Shown in pieces: positions 40,641 through 45,693 of a stretch of 45,693 nt of DNA. Source of the DNA: JASJCP01 sp051155735 (GTDB lineage: Bacteria > Cyanobacteriota > Cyanobacteriia > Cyanobacteriales > Xenococcaceae); contig DAXETX010000125.1 of assembly GCA_051155735.1 (NCBI GenBank), positions 1 to 45,693 of the forward strand, read 5' to 3'. The translations under genes were made by a program, and so were the position numbers. The stretch's first letter is position 1, and every line of letters begins with the position of its first letter. Under the pieces are notes generated by a model. It did no database searches. It saw only the letters and a program-made list of their open reading frames with translations, and had not been told where the DNA came from.

Positions 40641-41939
40641 ATGAATCAGAATTCTATCGGCTATAAGCGACGGGGATTAAAGTGGCTCAAATATGTTGCT
40701 ACCTTAGTTGCAACTTCAGCTTTGGTTGCTTACCCCGTCACTTCAACCAAAGCAGCTTTAGAAGATAGTCCTAAAGCCCTAGTGGATGAAGTATGGCAAA
40801 TTGTTAATAATGAATTTGTAGATCAAGGATTTAACCAAATTGATTGGTTAAACAAACGACAAGAATTACTGAAAAGAGAATATACCGATAAACAGCAAGC
40901 ATATCAAGCAATTCGTCAGTCTCTTAAAGATTTAGGAGATCCTTATACAAGATTTTTAGAACCTGGAGAGTTTGAAGAACTAACCAGTCAAACTACAGGA
41001 GAGTTATCAGGAATCGGAATTCGTTTAACTATCGACGAGGATACTAGTCAGCTAATAGTAGTCGAACCGCTGCAAAATTCGCCAGCAGCAAAAGCAGGTA
41101 TTCAAGCAGGAGATAAAATACTCCGTATTAACGATAAACCTACCTCTTTGATGAGCATAGAACAAGCTTCTACCGAGATTAAAGGAGAAGTTGGGACAAA
41201 AGTAAGCTTGAAAATTTCCCGTTCTGAACAAGAGGTTTTTGATGTTACCCTCGTTAGAGAGCAAATTGAATTACCCTCTGTGGGATATACCTTAAATCAG
41301 GAAGGAAAACTAAAAGTAGGCTATATCAAACTAGATGAATTTAGTTCTCACGCAGCAGAACAAATGCAAAAAGCGATTAAAGATTTAAGCGATCGCGATG
41401 TTGCGGGATTTGTGTTAGATTTAAGAGGTAATCCAGGGGGATTATTATTTTCCAGCGTCGAAATCGCCCGTATGTGGTTAGAAAAAGGGGACATCGTTTC
41501 TACGATTGACCGTAAAGGTGGCAATCAAGAATTTGCTGCTAATGGCAAAGCTTTAACCGATTTACCTCTGGTGGTCTTAGTAGATCGCTATTCTGCAAGT
41601 GCTAGTGAAATACTAGCTGGTGCTTTAAAAGAGAACAAGCGTGCGACTATTGTGGGAACTCGTACTTATGGCAAAAGCACTGTACAATCAGTTCACTCCC
41701 TTTCTGATGGTTCGGGTCTAGCTGTTACCATAGCTCGTTATTATCCCCCTAGTGGTACAGATATTAATCGTCAAGGAATTGCCCCAGACATTCAAGTCGC
41801 TCTTTCTACGGAACAACAGATGAGTTTCAATGTTGACCCGACTCTTTTTGGTACTAATGCTGACCCTCAATATACCCAAGCTATTAAAATTTTACAAAAA
41901 TCGCCTTGGGAGCAGAATGATACCTTAACTATTCGCTAA
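40641..41939 (+). CDS. Carboxyl-terminal processing protease (peptidase S41, CtpA-type)
   Basis: Exported serine protease of about 432 residues from ATG 40641; the TTG at 40617 would add eight residues before an already good signal peptide. The signal peptide has basic YKRRGLKWLKY, then the hydrophobic VATLVATSALVAYP and a cleavage site near TKA-ALE. A PDZ domain (about 95-180, LSGIGIRLTIDEDT, AGIQAGDKILRINDKP) is followed by the S41 domain with the Ser/Lys dyad in YSASASEILAG (middle Ser) and TYGKSTVQ, 25 residues apart as in E. coli Prc. Cyanobacteria carry three such enzymes; one matures photosystem II D1. Which paralog this is cannot be told from the sequence alone, so no symbol is given. 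It lies in the lumen or periplasm. Confidence 0.93.
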   Translation: MNQNSIGYKRRGLKWLKYVATLVATSALVAYPVTSTKAALEDSPKALVDEVWQIVNNEFVDQGFNQIDWLNKRQELLKREYTDKQQAYQAIRQSLKDLGDPYTRFLEPGEFEELTSQTTGELSGIGIRLTIDEDTSQLIVVEPLQNSPAAKAGIQAGDKILRINDKPTSLMSIEQASTEIKGEVGTKVSLKISRSEQEVFDVTLVREQIELPSVGYTLNQEGKLKVGYIKLDEFSSHAAEQMQKAIKDLSDRDVAGFVLDLRGNPGGLLFSSVEIARMWLEKGDIVSTIDRKGGNQEFAANGKALTDLPLVVLVDRYSASASEILAGALKENKRATIVGTRTYGKSTVQSVHSLSDGSGLAVTIARYYPPSGTDINRQGIAPDIQVALSTEQQMSFNVDPTLFGTNADPQYTQAIKILQKSPWEQNDTLTIR

Positions 41940-42079
41940 ACATGGGTTCTTGGTTAAGATTTGGCTCACTAATTTTCCGCCTTCTGCGGTACAATATACT
42001 ACTTCCCTAGGTGCTTGTAAATCTAGTTCTCAGTTTGGGAAATTTATAACATAAGCACAAAGTAGTTATTGAAAAGCTA

Positions 42080-42850
42080 ATGAATTTATCCAACCAAGAA
42101 CCTAATAGACCATTATCTCAGGCTACTAAATTTATTGAAGAAATTGGCATTACCCTTGCTGCGCAAGATTTAACTCCTACTATGGTTAGTCAAGATTTCT
42201 TGAAATTTAGCGGTATTATTCCTAAAGAATGGGAACTATCACAACAACCAGTGCTAAATCCATCAGTGGCACAACTAAGTTTTCAAAATGGTATTAGTAT
42301 CAACGCGCAACCTCGGACTGTTACTTTTAATGAAACTATTAGCAACAAAAAAGCTGACCAAATTAAGATTCCCCAAATTACTGCTAAGTATGCCGAAAAA
42401 CTTCCTCATGCAGAATATGTTGGATTAAGTTTTAATCCTAAAATATTAGTTCCTTGTCCGAGTAATCCTCAAGCTGCTCGTAAATATATTACAGGAAAAC
42501 TTTTAGGCTCTGGCTCTTGGAAGCAAATTGGCAAAGCACCAATGCAAGCAGGATTAAACCTGATGTATTTACTAGATCGTTGTCAGCTTAATTTGAGTAT
42601 CGCCGAAGCTAAAGTACAACAGTCACAACAACCCGCGATGTTTGCCGTATTATTTTCGGGTGGTTTTAACTATAATTTAAGTAATGTCAATGCATCTGAA
42701 ACTATGCTAGATAAGTTAATGCAAGCATTAAATTTTTGGCAAACTGATCTTAAGACTTTTCGGGAAATAGTGACAGATAAGTTTTTGGGAACGAGTCAAC
42801 TAGCTGATGTATCTCAAGAAGAAAGTGTCTTTCCTACTGGCACTATCTAA
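42080..42850 (+). CDS. Unrecognised cyanobacterial protein, 256 residues
   Basis: I do not recognise this family. ATG 42080 starts MNLSNQEPNRPLSQATKFIE. The protein is soluble-looking: an N-terminal helical part (FIEEIGITLAAQDLTPTMV, FLKFSGIIPKEWELSQ), a beta-rich middle (PSVAQLSFQNGISINAQPRT, EYVGLSFNPKILVPC), then helix-rich segments (RKYITGKLLGSGSWKQIG, MLDKLMQALNFWQTDLKTF). There is no signal peptide or membrane helix. It stands 57 bases before rpmF on the same strand, and a 7-base hairpin lies between them, so they may share a transcript. A photosynthesis- or division-related role would be guesswork. Confidence 0.7.
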   Translation: MNLSNQEPNRPLSQATKFIEEIGITLAAQDLTPTMVSQDFLKFSGIIPKEWELSQQPVLNPSVAQLSFQNGISINAQPRTVTFNETISNKKADQIKIPQITAKYAEKLPHAEYVGLSFNPKILVPCPSNPQAARKYITGKLLGSGSWKQIGKAPMQAGLNLMYLLDRCQLNLSIAEAKVQQSQQPAMFAVLFSGGFNYNLSNVNASETMLDKLMQALNFWQTDLKTFREIVTDKFLGTSQLADVSQEESVFPTGTI

Positions 42851-42906
42851 TTATTGTAGAAAGCAACTACAATAGAAAGGTTGTGTTTAATTATTTTTAA
42901 ATTCTT

Positions 42907-43083
42907 ATGGCTGTTCCCAAGAAGAAAACATCTAAATCTAAACGTAATAGTCGCAAAGCTCATTGGAAACGGAAAGCTGCTTTAGAAGCACAAAAAGCTC
43001 TTTCTTTGGGTAAGTCAGTACTAACTGGACGTTCTAATAGTTTTGTTTATCCTCAAGATGATGAGGAAGATGATGAGGAATAG
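42907..43083 (+). CDS. rpmF: 50S ribosomal protein L32
   Basis: Short ribosomal protein, 58 residues, read directly: MAVPKKKTSKSKRNSRKAHW, then KRKAALEAQKALSLGKSVLT and a variable tail ending in the acidic run DDEEDDEE. The start MAVPKKKTSKSKR is diagnostic of L32. The acidic C-terminal tail is a usual cyanobacterial feature. It is followed by a good terminator at 43120-43154, marking the end of the unit. Confidence 0.96.
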   Translation: MAVPKKKTSKSKRNSRKAHWKRKAALEAQKALSLGKSVLTGRSNSFVYPQDDEEDDEE

Positions 43084-43119
43084 GTTTATTTTTCCGACTA
43101 ATATCTAACTTATTGTCGC

Positions 43120-43154
43120 AAGCTAGCTTAAATCCTCAAGCTAGCTTAATTTTT
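43120..43154 (+). terminator. Rho-independent terminator after rpmF
   Basis: AAGCTAGCTT (43120-43129) and AAGCTAGCTT (43138-43147) are each self-complementary and can pair over an 8-base loop; AATTTTT follows at 43148-43154. It begins 37 bases after the rpmF stop on the same strand. Confidence 0.75.
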
Positions 43155-43176
43155 GCTCACTTGCGAAATGAAATAA

Positions 43177-43947
43177 AGGATTAGGATAATTGATCAGATT
43201 GGATTAGTCACACAAATCGATAAGATCATCTCAAAACATGGCAACCAAAAAGTGACCACAGGACAAGCAGTCAAAGCGATGATTCTTAATGGTCTGGGGA
43301 TGATAAGTTCCCCTTTATATCTAATTGAGAAGTTTTTTTAAGGCAAAGCAACAGAACATTTATTGGGTGAAGGGGTCTTGCCAGAACACTTAAATGATGA
43401 TTGCCTGGGTAGAGCATTAGATAAATTATACCAAGCAGGAGTAACCGAAGTATTCGTTACGGTGGCATTGGCAGCAGCAAAGAAGATGGGAGTAGAAGTC
43501 AAAAGTTTACACCTCGATTCGAGTTCGTTTCATGTAGATGGAAAATATATCGAAGCTGAAGAAACAGAAGCAGAGCCAAAGCAAATCAAGATCCAATACG
43601 GTTATTCGAGAGATCATCGACCCGACTTAAAACAATTTATCATTGACTTAATATGCAGTGGAGACGGAGATTTACCCTTATATCTGAGAGTAGCAGATGG
43701 TAATGAGGCAGACAAAAGTATCTTCCCCAGTTTAATTCGAGAATTTAGACAGGAGTGGGATATCGACACTCTGTTTGTAGCAGATACTGCTCTTTATAGT
43801 GCAGAAAATATCCAGCAAATCGATTCATTACGATGGCTTTCAAGAGTACCAGCAACGATTAAAGAAGCGACTATTTTGCTGACACTTTCAAATGAGATGT
43901 TTAATAAGAGCCTGATAGATGGATACCTGATTGCTGAATGTCAGTAG
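43177..43947 (+). pseudogene. IS1634-like transposase, truncated at both ends with an in-frame stop
   Basis: Remnant of a DDE transposase of the IS1634 type with N-terminal DUF4277. The frame reads IIDQIGLVTQIDKIISKHGN and GQAVKAMILNGLGMISSPLYL, then meets TAA at 43339-43341 and carries on in the same frame as GKATEHLLGEGVLPEHLNDD and CLGRALDKLYQAG. The first catalytic Asp lies in LHLDSSSFHVDG and the second in LFVADTALYSAENI; the third catalytic acid and C-terminal half are missing. No start codon is left at the 5' end: an upstream in-frame stop lies at 43174. A CAA-to-TAA change is the simplest origin of the internal stop. Full-length relatives are about twice as long. The element cannot move by itself. 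Confidence 0.85.
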
Positions 43948-44004
43948 AATGATTTTTCGATCTACTGACTTTATGCACTATGTTTTGCGACAGATTTCCA
44001 GAAC

Positions 44005-44052
44005 GGGGAGGCAAAGTTGAAAATCGGGTATGCTCGCGTGAGTACAAATGTC
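44005..44052 (+). pseudogene. Serine recombinase/resolvase 5' stub
   Basis: After an RBS-like GGGGAGG (44005-44011), TTG 44017 starts LKIGYARVSTNV. KIGYARVST is the classic N terminus of serine resolvases and of IS607-type transposases and holds the catalytic Ser. Similarity ends after about ten residues and the reading frame then runs into unrelated sequence. It is too short for certainty, but the motif with an RBS at the right distance is unlikely by chance. Confidence 0.55.
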
Positions 44053-44105
44053 CATATTCTGGTGAATCTATTTGTAGTGACCCAAAATTTTCGGTTTTTG
44101 GTTTA

Positions 44106-44120
44106 TGATAATGATTATCA
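44106..44120. promoter_or_regulatory. Zur-type operator before znuA
   Basis: TGATAAT-G-ATTATCA is a perfect 7-1-7 inverted repeat, the pattern of cyanobacterial and proteobacterial Zur boxes. It lies 18 bases before the znuA ATG, so zinc-loaded Zur bound here should block transcription. The zur gene itself is not in the window. Confidence 0.85.
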
Positions 44121-44138
44121 TTATTTTAAATTCATAAG

Positions 44139-45113
44139 ATGTCCTCCCATTTCCGCCTGTCTAAAATCAATTTCTTCAAACGCTCTTTAATTACTACCTT
44201 TACCTGTTTAGGAGCGATCTCGGCTTCGCTGAGCCACTACGTGATCGCTTTAAATACAACAACCACAGCCCAAAACAATTCCAGTCCTAAAATTGTCGCG
44301 ACTTTTTTACCCATTCATTTATTTACCCAAGCTGTGGTAGGGGATACAGGAGAAGTGGATATTTTAATTTCTCCTGGTGCAGAAGTACATGACTATCAAG
44401 CTACCCCAGACGATGCCAAACTGTTAGCAGAAGCAGATGTGTTAGTGGAAAACGGGTTGGGTATGGAAGAGTTTTTATCTGGTTTAATCGCCAATGCAGG
44501 TAACTCTCAGCTTCAGCAAATTGATTCGAGTGAAGGGATAGAGGTAATAGAAGAGGAACATGAGGAACACGGACATGAAGAACACGGACATGGACACGAT
44601 CATGAAGAGGGAAATCCTCACGTTTGGCTAGACCCAGTATTGGCACAGCAACAGGTAGCTAATATTCGGGATGGTTTAATCGCCATAAATCCCAGTAATG
44701 CCGATAGCTATCGTATCAATGCAGATGCTTACATTCAGCAACTACAACAGCTAGACAGTGAATTTCAACAACGATTAGCACCAGTCAAAGGCTGTAACTT
44801 TATAACTTTTCACGATGCTTTTCCCTATTTAGCCCAACGCTACGGACTACAGCAAGAAGCGATCGTAGAAATCCCTGAAGATAGCATTACTCCTCAAGAT
44901 ATCCAAAGAATACAAGAGGTTGCCCAACAGTATCAGGTAAAAGCCTTACTCACCGAACCAGGAATTGAAGACAAACGCATCCAACAGATATCCAGTGACT
45001 TAAATCTACCATTAGAAGTGATCGACCCTTTAGAGTCGGGAGAAACCGATCCGCAATATTATTTCCAAGCTATGCGAGGAAATTTGGAAGCATTAGAAAG
45101 AGCGTGTCAGTAA
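44139..45113 (+). CDS. znuA: Zinc ABC transporter substrate-binding protein
   Basis: Periplasmic high-affinity zinc-binding protein of cluster A-I, 324 residues. The N terminus has SKINFFKRSLITTFTCLGAI, a signal peptide with basic n-region; the mature part starts near TTTTAQNNSSPKIVATFLP. Likely metal ligands are the His in PGAEVHDYQATP, the one in NPHVWLDPV and the one in FITFHDAFPYLA, plus an acidic residue near the C terminus. Between the first two is a His/Glu-rich loop (EEHGHEEHGHGHDHEE) typical of zinc-specific members, absent from manganese ones. It is headed by a Zur box and followed after 75 bases by the damaged znuC. Confidence 0.93.
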   Translation: MSSHFRLSKINFFKRSLITTFTCLGAISASLSHYVIALNTTTTAQNNSSPKIVATFLPIHLFTQAVVGDTGEVDILISPGAEVHDYQATPDDAKLLAEADVLVENGLGMEEFLSGLIANAGNSQLQQIDSSEGIEVIEEEHEEHGHEEHGHGHDHEEGNPHVWLDPVLAQQQVANIRDGLIAINPSNADSYRINADAYIQQLQQLDSEFQQRLAPVKGCNFITFHDAFPYLAQRYGLQQEAIVEIPEDSITPQDIQRIQEVAQQYQVKALLTEPGIEDKRIQQISSDLNLPLEVIDPLESGETDPQYYFQAMRGNLEALERACQ

Positions 45114-45188
45114 TCAGTTAACAGTTAATAGTAATCAGTTTTTTGTTCTTAGCTATTTTTCTCTGCTTGAATCAAATTAGTAAATTCA

Positions 45189-45610
45189 ATGTATCAAAAT
45201 GTATCTGTTACTCAACCCATTGTTACAGTTAGAAATTTCTCGGTGATGCGTGGGGAATACTTAGCGGTAGATAATGTCTCTTTTGAATTATTGCCAGGCA
45301 CTCATACGGCGATTATCGGTCCGAATGGTGCGGGGAAGAGTACGTTGATTAAATCTATTTTAGGCTTAGTTGAAGTGCGATCAGGTGAAATTAGCTTGTT
45401 TAACTGTACTGGCAAACAATCAAAGCGATTTAAACAGGAAATTGGCTATATTCCCCAAAAGTTTCTCTTTGAACGCACTTTTCCCTTAACAGTATCGGAG
45501 TTAGTGGGTTTGGGCTTAAATAGCAAACAGTGGTGGTATTCTTCTAAAGGTCAACGAGAGAGAATTTACCAAGCCTTAGCTCGACTTTATCCATTTCGAG
45601 ATAAAAGTGA
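45189..45610 (+). pseudogene. znuC: Zinc ABC transporter ATPase, truncated by insertion
   Basis: The N-terminal part of the ATPase is sound: Walker A GPNGAGKST and the Q-loop IGYIPQ. Sequence typical of ZnuC continues to about RERIYQALARLYPFRDKS; thereafter, DRITIQYFRCIVKLEV and a stop at 45657-45659 replace what should be the LSGGQ signature, Walker B and H-loop. The length is about 140 native residues where a full ATPase has about 250. The breakpoint is put near 45610, where an inverted repeat begins; it is an estimate. As read, it cannot hydrolyse ATP. The rest of znuC and znuB may lie beyond the insertion. Confidence 0.8.
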
Positions 45611-45693
45611 TCGAATAACGATACAGTATTTTAGGTGTATCGTTAAGCTCGAAGTATGAGTTTCAATCTACCTGTTGAAATTATTAGTGTTCT
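45611..45693. mobile_element. Left edge of a putative insertion sequence disrupting znuC
   Basis: Beginning at the point where ZnuC similarity stops, TAACGATACA (45616-45625) and TGTATCGTTA (45636-45645) form a 10-base inverted repeat with a 10-base loop. Such a subterminal hairpin is seen at the ends of some insertion elements, including the IS200/IS605 group. A small frame starting at ATG 45656 runs off the edge. The family cannot be named from this much sequence. Confidence 0.5.
45656..45693 (+). CDS. Possible start of an insertion-encoded protein, cut by window edge
   Basis: ATG 45656 opens a frame reading MSFNLPVEIISV to the end of the window, just after the hairpin. It could be the beginning of a transposase, but twelve residues give no family match that I recognise. 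Confidence 0.3.
   Translation, partial: MSFNLPVEIISV

Larger units (their letters stand above)
43177..44052. mobile_element. Remnants of mobile DNA between rpmF and the zinc operon
   Basis: The broken IS1634-like transposase and the serine-recombinase stub lie next to each other with about 70 bases between. No terminal inverted repeat or target duplication could be identified for either, so the outer limits are approximate. The region fits successive insertions and deletions just upstream of the zinc operator. Confidence 0.6.

Overview
The window is cyanobacterial chromosome. Evidence: AT-rich DNA studded with the HIP1 octamer GCGATCGC (well over twenty copies), a RuBisCO accumulation factor (Raf1), a PixJ-type phototaxis photoreceptor with bilin-binding GAF domains, DUF2808 and DUF1995 proteins, and the rpmH-rnpA-PH-yidC-khpB-yceD gene order usual in cyanobacteria. 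The genus cannot be read from the sequence; the style fits a unicellular, baeocystous or colonial surface-living cyanobacterium, but that is inference.

Layout. 1-4866 (plus): the 3' part of a GAF sensor histidine kinase overlapping a secreted heparinase/alginate-lyase-like protein, then a small DUF2007-like protein and accD. 4915-7336: a MscS channel with a C-terminal DEP domain, divergent from a DUF29 gene; the two start codons share the tetramer CATG. 7369-13711 (minus): a phototaxis operon pixI-pixJ-pixL (CheW, photoreceptor MCP with three GAF domains, CheA with receiver); pixG and pixH are not adjacent. 13851-20529 (minus): DUF1995 protein, D-Ala-D-Ala dipeptidase, yceD, khpB/jag, yidC, PH-domain protein, rnpA, rpmH, DUF2808 protein and raf1. 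20584-21477 (plus): miaA.

21461-37918 (minus) is the most distinctive region: nine consecutive same-strand genes encoding a 1346-residue TPR protein, a DUF4214 repeat protein, two GT4 glycosyltransferases, two large TPR-glycosyltransferase fusions and three different sulfotransferases. No flippase, polymerase or export gene is present. Two of the enzymes, a sulfotransferase and a TPR-GT2 protein, end in the same roughly 100-residue C-terminal module. I read the locus as a candidate pathway for a sulfated glycan or sulfated glycoprotein at the cell surface; the product is unknown.

37971-43083: a small membrane protein, folD, a small lipoprotein, a Nudix hydrolase, a CtpA-type protease, an unrecognised protein and rpmF with a clear terminator. 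43177-44052 is a graveyard of mobile DNA: an IS1634-like transposase truncated at both ends with an in-frame stop, and a ten-codon stub of a serine recombinase. 44106 to the end is a zinc-uptake operon: a perfect 7-1-7 Zur-type operator, znuA, and a znuC that is broken after the Q-loop by what looks like an insertion running off the right edge.

No rRNA, tRNA or CRISPR array was seen.
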